64,000 nt of DNA. It comes from CAZDVK01 sp964508915 (GTDB taxonomy: Bacteria > Pseudomonadota > Alphaproteobacteria > Paracaedibacterales > CAIULA01). The position numbers and the translations under genes are program-made. The stretch is taken from assembly GCA_964508915.1 (NCBI GenBank), contig CAZDVK010000004.1, positions 54,788 through 118,787 of the forward strand, given 5' to 3'. Under the pieces are notes generated by a model. It saw only the letters and a list, made by a program, of their open reading frames with translations. It made no database searches and was not told the origin of the DNA. Below, in pieces: positions 17,339 through 24,940 of the stretch. The stretch's first letter is position 1; each line of letters opens with the position of its first letter.

Positions 17339-18286
17339 TCATGACGTCGCTTTTAAAAGCTTTTTTGCCACTTTTTCTGCCACTAATTCAGGTTGGTCCG
17401 CTGGCCCATGATAGCTTGCAAAAACCAATTTTTCATTTTCCTTCGGTGCATAGCAAGCTGCCATATTAAAAATATCATTTTCAAAATTGCTTAAACATCC
17501 AACAGCTGTATGGCAGTTTCCGTGAAGCATCTGGAGCATGAACCGTTCAGCCTTTATTTTTTGTAAAAGAACAGGGTCGTTGATTGTTGATAAAAGATTT
17601 TGCGTGTCAATGTCATCTGTCCGGCAATCAACCGCAATAACCCCCTGCCCCACAGCTGGCAACATGTGGGACACTGGAATAATGGCCCCCTTTAAAGAGG
17701 AATATCCATGAATTTCCTCACCATCACACGTCCACAACCCTAAACGCCTCAGGCCGGCTTCCGCTAAAACAATGGCCTGAAAATCACCTTTTTCAAGCTT
17801 TTTAAGGCGTGTTTCCACGTTGCCACGAATAGGCCGTACATCTAAATCAGGCCGCTGATGCAGCAACTGAACAGTCCGTCTGGGCGAACAGGTGCCAACA
17901 ACTGCATTTCTTGGAAGGTCAGAAATAACAAGTGACATGTGTTTTGGACCAACTAAAACATCACGCACGTGTTCCCCACCACTCACACAAGCCAGATGAA
18001 TTCCAGAAATTTCATATGCTTCTAAATCTTTCAACGAATGAACCGCAAAATGAATACGCCCACCCAACAACTGTTGATGGATTTCCTTTGAAAAAAGGGC
18101 CTTTCCCCCTGAATCGGCAAGGCTTTGACTTTGGTCCATATCTCCGCTTGTTACAACGCCTACAATTTCAAAGTTTCCTTTTAAATGAGGGTTCTTTGTT
18201 TCCAACGCATCAATAATAATATTTGCCTGAACCAAAGCCAGTTTACTTGTTCGGGTACCAACAAAGATTTTTTGATGATTTTTCAA
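17339..18286 (-). CDS. hemC: hydroxymethylbilane synthase (porphobilinogen deaminase)
   Basis: HemC polymerises four porphobilinogen units to hydroxymethylbilane in heme synthesis. The 315-residue protein has GTRTSKLALVQA at the N-terminus, the catalytic-Asp region HFAVHSLKDLE, the substrate-binding VGTCSPRRTVQLL and RPIRGNVETRLKKL, and the dipyrromethane-cofactor cysteine in LHGNCHTAVGC near residue 250. The start is TTG at 18286 with only a weak Shine-Dalgarno; no ATG precedes the conserved GTRTSKLA. Domain order and length are normal. Confidence 0.94.
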   Translation of the reverse strand: MKNHQKIFVGTRTSKLALVQANIIIDALETKNPHLKGNFEIVGVVTSGDMDQSQSLADSGGKALFSKEIHQQLLGGRIHFAVHSLKDLEAYEISGIHLACVSGGEHVRDVLVGPKHMSLVISDLPRNAVVGTCSPRRTVQLLHQRPDLDVRPIRGNVETRLKKLEKGDFQAIVLAEAGLRRLGLWTCDGEEIHGYSSLKGAIIPVSHMLPAVGQGVIAVDCRTDDIDTQNLLSTINDPVLLQKIKAERFMLQMLHGNCHTAVGCLSNFENDIFNMAACYAPKENEKLVFASYHGPADQPELVAEKVAKKLLKATS

Positions 18287-18367
18287 TATGACACTTTAGG
18301 GATTCAAAAAAATTTTAATAAATACTAAGCTAAATGTTGTTGTAAATCAATTTTGGCTGAGATTCTT

Positions 18368-19150
18368 ATGAATGCACGTTTACCAATCATTCTGACATCT
18401 ATTGTTTTTGTAGGTGGGCTTGGTTTTTTTTATCTAAAAAGTTTAAACGCAGCTAAGCAACCATTAATTACGGAAAAAACAGCATCGCAAAAAGCAGACA
18501 CATCCGTTGTTAAGCCACTGGCCGATATAACCCTGGGTGATGAAAAAGCCCCCCATACGTTGGTTACATATTTTGCCCCCTGCTGCCCTCACTGCGCACA
18601 CTACGAAAAGGATTCTTTTCCAAGCATTGATGAAAAATTCATAAAGACAGGGAAAATTAAAGCAATTTTTAGGGTTATTCCCATCGCCGGGCCTGATTTT
18701 ATGATTGCCAGGCTATGTTATGCATCTAAAGAACCTCTTAAAAACCTTTTCCTTTTTCTACAAAACCAAAACAAATGGCTTGAACCTGTTTTTTTGAAAG
18801 GTGAGGAACGCGAAAAAGCCCTAGAATCTTACAGGTCACAGGTTTGTGAAAAAATTGGCTTACCCTTAGAAAAATTCAAAGAGCAGTTTAAAAAAGAAAC
18901 AGAAAACAATCCTGACACAAGCTTTTTAATCTTGTTTGCCTTAGAGAACAGTTTTTCTTTAGAAGAAATTAAAAAGGCCACCGAAGATGATCAAGCTTTT
19001 GATAATTCACTTGCCATGAATAGCGTTTTTTACAAACGGAAAAATGGCGCAGAAATTGGTGAGGTGCCATTCTTTTCTTTAGATGGTTTTGATATGGAAG
19101 GCATTGTTACGGTTGAAACACTGGAAGAACAGCTGCGCATGTTAAAATAA
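18368..19150 (+). CDS. DsbA-family thiol:disulfide oxidoreductase, membrane anchored
   Basis: A 260-residue periplasmic thioredoxin-fold protein with an N-terminal hydrophobic anchor or signal (PIILTSIVFVGGLGFFYL). The redox motif is CPHC within APCCPHCAHYEKDSFP, near residue 75, the same CxxC as E. coli DsbA, and the cis-Pro loop is GEVPFFSLDG near the C-terminus. It follows the pattern of DsbA/Com1-type proteins in alphaproteobacteria and Coxiella. It probably forms or isomerises disulfides in secreted proteins. A TTG at 18353 would add five codons; the ATG at 18368 is preferred. It is divergent from hemC. Confidence 0.85.
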   Translation: MNARLPIILTSIVFVGGLGFFYLKSLNAAKQPLITEKTASQKADTSVVKPLADITLGDEKAPHTLVTYFAPCCPHCAHYEKDSFPSIDEKFIKTGKIKAIFRVIPIAGPDFMIARLCYASKEPLKNLFLFLQNQNKWLEPVFLKGEEREKALESYRSQVCEKIGLPLEKFKEQFKKETENNPDTSFLILFALENSFSLEEIKKATEDDQAFDNSLAMNSVFYKRKNGAEIGEVPFFSLDGFDMEGIVTVETLEEQLRMLK

Positions 19151-19152
19151 AA

Positions 19153-19181
19153 AAACCCCACTAAAAAAATTAATGGGGTTT
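19153..19181. terminator. bidirectional Rho-independent terminator
   Basis: AAACCCCA (19153-19160) and TGGGGTTT (19174-19181) form an 8-bp stem. The minus-strand reading is followed by seven T, a strong terminator for whatever approaches from the right only if transcribed past the 19210 gene; the plus reading has TTTCTG and serves the DsbA-like gene. Confidence 0.75.
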
Positions 19182-19209
19182 CTGTAAGGTAGGTTAGTAA
19201 TAAACGACT

Positions 19210-19788
19210 CTATTCTTCCTCACCGTCATCATAAGCACCTGCTCGTACAGCTGCCAAGTGGGCCTCTGCTGCATGCTGGCGAATATCTTTCATTTTCGCA
19301 CCAAAGTCTTTTGCATCACCTTCAGCCATATGACCAAACATTTCTGTCAATGAAGCTACAGCGTCTTCAACACCTTTGGATACATGTCCATACAGACCTT
19401 CATCACGCCACTCCAACAGTGTTGGTACCAAATCATGGTGATCTGTCTGTAGCTTGCCAGGCATCCTCATAGCTTTATCAAAATCGCCTCTATTTTTTTG
19501 TACGGCCTGAGCAACAGCTGTTCTGAAAGCGCCTACAGCCTTGTTTAGGTCTGCCACTAACAAACCATTATGTACTTCCCAAACAGGTTTTCCAGCCTTA
19601 ACAGCCACATGCAAACGGTCTAGATGGTCTGCTTGTTCCCTAAGGTCTGCCGGAGTTGGCTTAGATGAAAAGGACTGGCTGCGTCCGCTGCTGCCATCAC
19701 CACCTTCGCCATCACTATCCATAGAAAAAGCAGCAGGGGAAACAGCTAAAAAGGCGGTGCACGCCATTAAAATGAGTTTACGGTTCAC
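19210..19788 (-). CDS. small secreted protein of unknown function
   Basis: A 192-residue protein I do not recognise. The start is GTG at 19788, set by a strong AAGGAGAT Shine-Dalgarno about 6 nt upstream; this gives a clean signal peptide (VNRKLILMACTAFLAVSPAAFS). The mature N-terminus is a Gly/Ser/Asp-rich linker (MDSDGEGGDGSSGRSQ), then an alpha-helical domain rich in Ala, His and Glu with no Cys, and an acidic end (DDGEEE). The long leaderless-looking upstream gap holds six phased TTAA boxes, so the gene is probably under tight control by a response regulator. It is followed by a strong terminator, so it is monocistronic. Role unknown; a periplasmic or exported protein. Confidence 0.7.
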   Translation of the reverse strand: MNRKLILMACTAFLAVSPAAFSMDSDGEGGDGSSGRSQSFSSKPTPADLREQADHLDRLHVAVKAGKPVWEVHNGLLVADLNKAVGAFRTAVAQAVQKNRGDFDKAMRMPGKLQTDHHDLVPTLLEWRDEGLYGHVSKGVEDAVASLTEMFGHMAEGDAKDFGAKMKDIRQHAAEAHLAAVRAGAYDDGEEE

Positions 19789-19842
19789 GGGGGTATCTCC
19801 TTCAAAAAATGGTATTTCCATCTTGAAGGTACCAAACAGTCG

Positions 19843-19901
19843 TTAAGTAACCGTTAATAACAAATTAATAAAAAGTTAACTATTTATTAACAAATAGTTA
19901 A
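19843..19901. promoter_or_regulatory. array of six TTAA boxes at exact 11-bp spacing
   Basis: TTAA occurs at 19843, 19854, 19865, 19876, 19887 and 19898, each exactly 11 bp after the last, giving five overlapping TTAA-N7-TTAA units. Two of them (19865-19880 and 19876-19891) match the full CtrA consensus TTAA-N7-TTAAC. The array lies 55-113 bp upstream of the GTG of the 192-residue secreted protein, a normal promoter position. An 11-bp phase is also the half-site spacing of OmpR/PhoB-type response regulators, to which CtrA belongs. Confidence 0.75.
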
Positions 19902-19926
19902 AATGAAAAAAATTTACTGAAAAAAT

Positions 19927-21180
19927 CTAGTGAATATCAATATTCATAAAGGCTGGAATAACAGCCCCGAAACCCAAAACAGGTGTATCAGGTTCTTCAT
20001 GAAAATATTTTTTTTCTTTTCGTTCACTTTTTTGATAAGGCATTTTTTTGACCTTATCAAGTTTAGGTACCTCATAGCTTTCTAAATGAAAACTAAGCTG
20101 TTTTTCTATGGTATCCCAATTTTTTTCTTCAGTTGCTGAAACTAGTGTAAAAGCAGACCCTGTTGTACCCGCCCGCCCTGTACGGCCAATGCGGTGCACG
20201 TAATCTTCAGCCCCGTTAGGTACATTAAAATTAATAACCAAAGACAAATTTTTAACATCCAAACCTCTGGCAGCTACATCACTGGCTACCAAAACCTTCA
20301 TCGTACCGCCCCGAAATAAATCTAAGGTTTCGTTTCGTTTGGTCTGGCTTAAGTCACCATGAAGGCCAGCTGCCTGAAAGCCATGACGAACCAAGGAACC
20401 AACCAAAATATCCACTTCTTTTTTGCGATTGCAAAACACGATAGCCTGGCTATCTTTTGAAAAGGTTTCAATCAAGTGCCGCACAACCTGACGTTTTTCC
20501 TTATCCAGCGCTTTAACTTTATATTGCGTTACAGTAATAGCAGTTGTTTGTTCCTGATCCACTGTAATGCGCTTGGGGGTTAGTAAATACTGTGCAGCTA
20601 GCCCTACAATTTCATCGGCTAATGTTGCGCTAAATAAAAGAGTTTGTCTCTTCTTAGGTATAATGGCCATAAGACGATTCACATCTGGAATAAACCCCAT
20701 ATCCAACATTCGGTCAGCTTCATCAATAACAACGTAGCGAATCTCTGGCAGCATAATTTTTTGACGATCAATTAAATCCAGCAAACGCCCCGGAGTTGCA
20801 ATAATAACATCCACCCCTTTTTTTAAGGCTTTTTCTTGCTCTATCATAGATTCGCCGCCCACCAAAACCACGGCTGATAACTTTGTGTGACTTGTGAATT
20901 TTTTAAAATGTTCCATCACCTGAATAGCCAATTCACGGGTGGGTTCCAAAATAATAAGCCTTGGCAACCTTGCTTTTGATGAACCTTCAGATAAAATGTC
21001 AACAAGTGGCAGCAAAAAAGAAGCCGTCTTCCCTGTTCCTGTTTGGGCGGAAGCTAAAATATCCATTCCCCGCAAAACATAAGGAATTGCTTCAGACTGA
21101 ATAACTGTTGGCTTTTCGTAATGAAGTGATTGAATAACACGGCACAACACTGAGGAAAGCCCCAGCTTTTCAAATGACAT
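19927..21180 (-). CDS. rhlE: DEAD-box RNA helicase, RhlE type
   Basis: An ATP-dependent RNA helicase of 417 residues. Motifs in order: Q motif (YEKPTVIQSEAIP), motif I SAQTGTGKTASF (near residue 45), PTRELAIQV, TPGRLLDL, motif II VIDEADRMLDMGF, motif III SATL, then the second RecA domain with VFCNRKKEVD, VASDVAARGLDV and motif VI HRIGRTGRAG. A short basic tail follows. The N-terminus and RMLDMGFIPDV fit the RhlE branch, which acts on ribosome assembly or RNA turnover and the degradosome. Stand-alone gene, divergent from the LysR regulator. Confidence 0.88.
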   Translation of the reverse strand: MSFEKLGLSSVLCRVIQSLHYEKPTVIQSEAIPYVLRGMDILASAQTGTGKTASFLLPLVDILSEGSSKARLPRLIILEPTRELAIQVMEHFKKFTSHTKLSAVVLVGGESMIEQEKALKKGVDVIIATPGRLLDLIDRQKIMLPEIRYVVIDEADRMLDMGFIPDVNRLMAIIPKKRQTLLFSATLADEIVGLAAQYLLTPKRITVDQEQTTAITVTQYKVKALDKEKRQVVRHLIETFSKDSQAIVFCNRKKEVDILVGSLVRHGFQAAGLHGDLSQTKRNETLDLFRGGTMKVLVASDVAARGLDVKNLSLVINFNVPNGAEDYVHRIGRTGRAGTTGSAFTLVSATEEKNWDTIEKQLSFHLESYEVPKLDKVKKMPYQKSERKEKKYFHEEPDTPVLGFGAVIPAFMNIDIH

Positions 21181-21417
21181 AGAAAATTTTAAATACTAAG
21201 ATGTTTGCACTGATTAAATAATATTTCGCTTTACTTGTCAATTTTTGTCTAATTTCGGCTCTTGCCAAAAATTTCATGGAATTGTAAAAATATTCATATT
21301 TTTTTCAATTTATATGAGAAAAATTACATTTTTTTCAACTAAAGAAACATTGAAAGTTCAACCCAGAATCCTTCACTGTATCTTTTAGGTAGTTTGCACA
21401 AAAGGAGGAGCAAGAGT

Positions 21418-22338
21418 ATGATGGATTGGGACAAACTTCGCGTGTTTGTTGCTGTTGCCCACCATTCCAGCTTTACGAAAGCTGGCGTTGCTCTTCATCT
21501 CTCTCCATCCGCTGTCAGCCGACAAATCAATGATTTGGAATATAGCCTCAAGTCCACCCTATTTAACCGGCATTCACGGGGTATTACGCTGACAGAATCT
21601 GGTGAAATTCTTCTTAAAACGGCAGAAGACGTTTATTCAAAGCTGGAAGATACTGAAAACGCCTTAAGGCTAGACCGTAATGAGGCCGCGGGCCCTTTAA
21701 AAATTGCAACAACACATGCACTTAGCAGTGGATGGCTTACCATATATTTAAAAGAATTTTTAGATCTCTACCCAAATATTGAGCTGACGATTATTGGCAA
21801 TGATGAAGAGTTGGATTTGAAAATTCGCCAAGCTGATGTGGCAATTCGAACAGCTATTAATCACCAAACCGAATTACAGCACCTTTACTTAACAACCTTC
21901 CATTTAAAGCTTTATGCCAGTGAAGATTACCTAAAAAAATTTGGCGAACCACAAACGATTGAGGATTTAAATCATCACCGTTTGATTGTTTTTGGGGATA
22001 ATGTTATAAGTCCATTTGGGAACATTAATTGGCTCTTAAATGTCGGGTTAAGACCAAATCAACCCCCTCGAACACCATACTTAAGAATTAATTCCACTTA
22101 CGGGTTGCGTCGTTGTGCCGAGGAAGGGTTGGGCGTTATTGCCATGTCTCAGGAATATGCAGAGGGGGAACAATTGAATTTAGTTAATATTTTACCAAAA
22201 GTTTTGGGGCCGCAGGTTAAGATTTATTACGTCTTTCCTGAATCTTTATCAAAAGTAAAACGATTCACCGTTTTAGGTGAATTCTTAAGAAAAAAGATTT
22301 TAGAAAGAAATAAAAAAAGAGGCGTCGCAATATCATAG
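21418..22338 (+). CDS. LysR-family transcriptional regulator
   Basis: A 306-residue LysR regulator: winged helix-turn-helix at residues 1-60 (DWDKLRVFVAVAHHSSFTKAG, LHLSPSAVSRQINDLE) and a periplasmic-binding-protein-like effector domain from about residue 90. An excellent Shine-Dalgarno (AAAGGAGGAG, 21401-21410) fixes the start at ATG 21418 or the next ATG at 21421. It ends 18 nt before the MFS transporter that it probably regulates or is cotranscribed with. The inducer is unknown. Confidence 0.9.
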   Translation: MMDWDKLRVFVAVAHHSSFTKAGVALHLSPSAVSRQINDLEYSLKSTLFNRHSRGITLTESGEILLKTAEDVYSKLEDTENALRLDRNEAAGPLKIATTHALSSGWLTIYLKEFLDLYPNIELTIIGNDEELDLKIRQADVAIRTAINHQTELQHLYLTTFHLKLYASEDYLKKFGEPQTIEDLNHHRLIVFGDNVISPFGNINWLLNVGLRPNQPPRTPYLRINSTYGLRRCAEEGLGVIAMSQEYAEGEQLNLVNILPKVLGPQVKIYYVFPESLSKVKRFTVLGEFLRKKILERNKKRGVAIS

Positions 22339-22356
22339 CTTTTGAGGTCTTTACAA

Positions 22357-23604
22357 ATGGATAAAAAATTTCAGTTTTTCGTAGCGTTTTTTGGGAATGT
22401 GACCGTTTACTATTCTATAACCCTGTACGGGTTTTTTGCCAGCATCTTAGCTCCCATTTATTTCCCAAATATAGATCCAAATATCAGCTTAATATCAAGT
22501 TTAGCTGTTTTTGCAGCTGGGTTCATTATGCGCCCTCTAGGTGGCTTGGTTTTTGGTTTTATGGGTGATAAATATGGCAGAAAAAAAGCATTACTATCTT
22601 CTGTTCGATTCATGGTTTTCCCCACCTGTATTCTGGCAATTTTACCTGGCTACGAAACGCTTGGGATTCTGTCACCCGTCTTTTTGTTACTATGTCGCCT
22701 AGCACAAGGTTTGTGCGCAGGGGGCGAACACACAGGTTCCGTTATTTTTGTGATCGAACACAGCGATCAAAAAGATTCGTGCCTAAATAGCTCGATTTTA
22801 ACAGCATCTGGAACATTGGGTGCCCTTTTGGCTGCCATAACAGGGGGTATTTTTACACTGTCAACCATGCCCGATTGGGGTTGGCGCGTTCCTTTTTTAA
22901 TTGCCGCAATCATGACAGTTATAAACTTTTTCTTGCGCAAAAGATTGCAGGAAACACCAGCTTTTATAGAAGCGCTTAAAACACGATCAGATTTCCGGTT
23001 CCCTTTGAAATCTATTTTCAAAGATCACCTACGAAATTTTTTGTGTGTAGTTGGAATTGGCTCTTTTATTACCATTCCCCTCTATATTGCCACAACTTAT
23101 TTTGGCGCCATTCTGGATACAATTGTTCATCTAGATCATTCCTACATCATGGTAATTTTTAGCATAATTATGTTTATTAACACACTCACGCTGCCCATTA
23201 TGGGGCGTCTCGGTGATATATTTGGAAGTCGTAAGTTAATGATTTTTTCAGCTATGACTGTTCTTATTTTATCTTACCCCGTATTTATCATGACAAGCCC
23301 GCCAACGCTTTTGGGGATTCTATTAGCTCAAATATTTATCACAGTTGTAAGTTTAATTTTTGTAGCACCCTCTTCTGCATTTGAATCAACCTTATTCCCT
23401 ATTGAAGCACGCTTTACCGCCATTGGATTTGGCTACAGCCTGGGCATTGCCTTGTTTGGTGGTTTTGCGCCCCTTGCTTGCCGACTTATGGTTCAATATA
23501 CAGGATATGATGAAATGGCTTCTGCTTACTTAATGTTTGGGGCCCTTTTAGGCCTTTTAAGCGTTATTTTAGCGAAACCTGTACCTGAGGGTGATTCTCA
23601 TTAA
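22357..23604 (+). CDS. MFS transporter, metabolite:H+ symporter (ProP/MHS-like)
   Basis: A 415-residue, 12-helix major facilitator. The loop 2-3 motif GDKYGRKKALLSS and the segment RLAQGLCAGGEHTGSVIF are typical of the metabolite:H+ symporter group (proline/betaine, alpha-ketoglutarate, citrate transporters). Its ATG at 22357 has GAGGT 9 nt upstream; an in-frame TTG at 22342 is less likely. It follows the LysR gene closely. A proline-catabolic putA is encoded 1.3 kb downstream on the other strand, so proline or a related compound is a possible substrate, but that is inference only. A terminator follows at once. Confidence 0.82.
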   Translation: MDKKFQFFVAFFGNVTVYYSITLYGFFASILAPIYFPNIDPNISLISSLAVFAAGFIMRPLGGLVFGFMGDKYGRKKALLSSVRFMVFPTCILAILPGYETLGILSPVFLLLCRLAQGLCAGGEHTGSVIFVIEHSDQKDSCLNSSILTASGTLGALLAAITGGIFTLSTMPDWGWRVPFLIAAIMTVINFFLRKRLQETPAFIEALKTRSDFRFPLKSIFKDHLRNFLCVVGIGSFITIPLYIATTYFGAILDTIVHLDHSYIMVIFSIIMFINTLTLPIMGRLGDIFGSRKLMIFSAMTVLILSYPVFIMTSPPTLLGILLAQIFITVVSLIFVAPSSAFESTLFPIEARFTAIGFGYSLGIALFGGFAPLACRLMVQYTGYDEMASAYLMFGALLGLLSVILAKPVPEGDSH

Positions 23605-23774
23605 AAACATGTTCTCAATCTTAGATTGAGTTTTACATCCCAGATTTAAAAAATGGCCAATAGCCGCCCGACTACGTCGGGGCCACCGTAAAGCCCAAAC
23701 CCGTGCATGGCCACCGCCTCCTCCACCGCAAAACGCACAATCCTTTTGTCCCTTGCTGAAACTCATTAAAAACA
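23597..23774. repeat. 13-bp direct repeats flanking a GC-rich hairpin segment
   Basis: CTCATTAAAAACA occurs at 23597-23609 (including the MFS stop codon) and again at 23762-23774. Between them lies a segment richer in G+C than its surroundings, with a perfect hairpin CCCGAC-TAC-GTCGGG (23667-23681) and two copies of GGCCACCG. This looks like a small non-autonomous insertion with a target duplication, or a local duplication. No terminal inverted repeats are visible. Confidence 0.4.
23614..23634 (+). terminator. Rho-independent terminator of the MFS gene
   Basis: Perfect 7-bp stem CTCAATC/GATTGAG with a TTA loop (23614-23630), followed by TTTT, 10 nt after the stop codon. Confidence 0.7.
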
Positions 23775-23829
23775 AGTCACGCAATAGGTTCTGCTTGAAA
23801 AATCAAACAGTAACAGGTACAAATCTAAC

Positions 23830-23972
23830 GTCTAGAACGCTTGAACACATACCTCACAAAAGCTCTTGAGGACCTAAGAGAGATTCACTAAGTTAAACCT
23901 CAACAAACCCGGCTGTACGTCCACAGCTCGCACTTAAAGCTGTGACCACCACATGTGTCCTCAAGCTTTTTT
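23830..23972 (+). ncRNA. candidate structured small RNA
   Basis: AAAAGC..TTGAGGAC (23858-23873) pairs with GTCCTCAAGCTTTT (23957-23970), a 14-bp stem with a 2-nt bulge that closes a roughly 115-nt domain and runs into six T, as at an intrinsic terminator. Inside is a second hairpin, CACAGCT/AGCTGTG (about 23921-23944). Upstream is a promoter-like TTGAAA (23795-23800), 17 bp, TACAAA (23818-23823). I could not match it to tmRNA, RNase P, SRP or a certain 6S RNA. The 5' end is a guess. Confidence 0.4.
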
Positions 23973-24034
23973 ATAACACAGGAATGGTTAAGAAAAGGTT
24001 GATGGAAACTGGCCCGAAATTTCTGCTTTACATA

Positions 24035-24931
24035 CTAATTTTTAAAGGATTCTGACAATAATTTTGGGCTGTCTGTATAAACAGCATCTGCTTCAAGAAC
24101 TGCTGCTTTTTCATAATCTTCTTTTGTGTTAATCCCAAACATCACCACGTAAGCGTTTGGATACCTTGCCTCTAAACGTTTCTTTGCAAGCTCACTCCAA
24201 CAGGGCAGTTTGATAGCATACCGCGCCACTCCCAAAGCTAATTTTTCCTCAACAGTTACTTCCCGCACCAATTCAAACCCAATAAAAATTGTGTCGCATG
24301 TTTCAGGTATCCAAGTAGATGCGTCTGAACTTAACAACGTATGCACAGTTAATGCGCGGCTTTGAAAAAATTGAGCCTGTGGATAGTTCTTTTTTAATAT
24401 TTCTAGGTGTTCGTCATGGGTGCTATAAAAAATAACACGGCCCCAAGCTTTTTGAGAGTCAACAACATCTGCTACGGCCTTAACAAGGGGTTCTGCCGGT
24501 ATTGATTTTAAGTCAACAATCAAACGGGTTGTGGGGTATTTCTCCAACACATCTGAAAGTTTGGGAACGATATATCCTTTTCCACGATAGGGAAATCCTA
24601 GCGATTCTTGAAATTTATAAGCTGCGTCTAAAGACTGAAGCTCTGAACAAGTCCTTCCAGCTACTATTCCAGTTCCGTCCGTATTAGCGGATAAATCATT
24701 AGGGTGGTATACAACCACCACGTTGTCTTTGGTCAACTGCACATCAAGCTCAAGGGTTTTTGCACCCAGTTTTATACATTCATCAAAAGCCTGCAGGGTA
24801 TTTTCTGGCATTTCTGCCCTGCCACCCCGATGTGGAATAATTTCCGGTGCTTTTCCTAAACAAGTCTCGTGAAAGCTGCCACAAAAAATAAAAAGGAAAT
24901 AAAACCCATGTACTAAAAACCGTTGAAACAA
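24035..24931 (-). CDS. glycerophosphodiester phosphodiesterase, exported
   Basis: A GDPD-family enzyme (298 residues) that hydrolyses glycerophosphodiesters to glycerol-3-phosphate and an alcohol. A hydrophobic leader (FLVHGFYFLFIFCGSF) suggests export. The catalytic motif IIPHRGGRAEMPENTLQAFDE (His-Arg, then Glu) starts near residue 35, followed by ELDVQLTKDNVVVVYHPN with metal ligands and the second catalytic His. The rest is a TIM barrel. Start is TTG at 24931 with AGGAG 8 nt upstream. It ends the putA transcription unit, 9 nt after the putA stop. Confidence 0.88.
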   Translation of the reverse strand: MFQRFLVHGFYFLFIFCGSFHETCLGKAPEIIPHRGGRAEMPENTLQAFDECIKLGAKTLELDVQLTKDNVVVVYHPNDLSANTDGTGIVAGRTCSELQSLDAAYKFQESLGFPYRGKGYIVPKLSDVLEKYPTTRLIVDLKSIPAEPLVKAVADVVDSQKAWGRVIFYSTHDEHLEILKKNYPQAQFFQSRALTVHTLLSSDASTWIPETCDTIFIGFELVREVTVEEKLALGVARYAIKLPCWSELAKKRLEARYPNAYVVMFGINTKEDYEKAAVLEADAVYTDSPKLLSESFKN

Positions 24932-24940
24932 AAAAAACTC

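Noticed and set aside
23569..23784. 71-codon minus-strand frame with a Gly-rich and Arg/Trp-rich sequence across the GC-rich hairpin segment
   Set aside because: It runs through the MFS terminator and stop region, has no Shine-Dalgarno, and its odd composition comes from the hairpin repeats rather than a gene.
23605..24034. tmRNA, RNase P RNA or SRP RNA in the gap after the MFS gene
   Set aside because: No TTCGA-type T arm with CCA end, no GAGGAAAGTCC motif and no GGAAGCAGC motif could be found on either strand.
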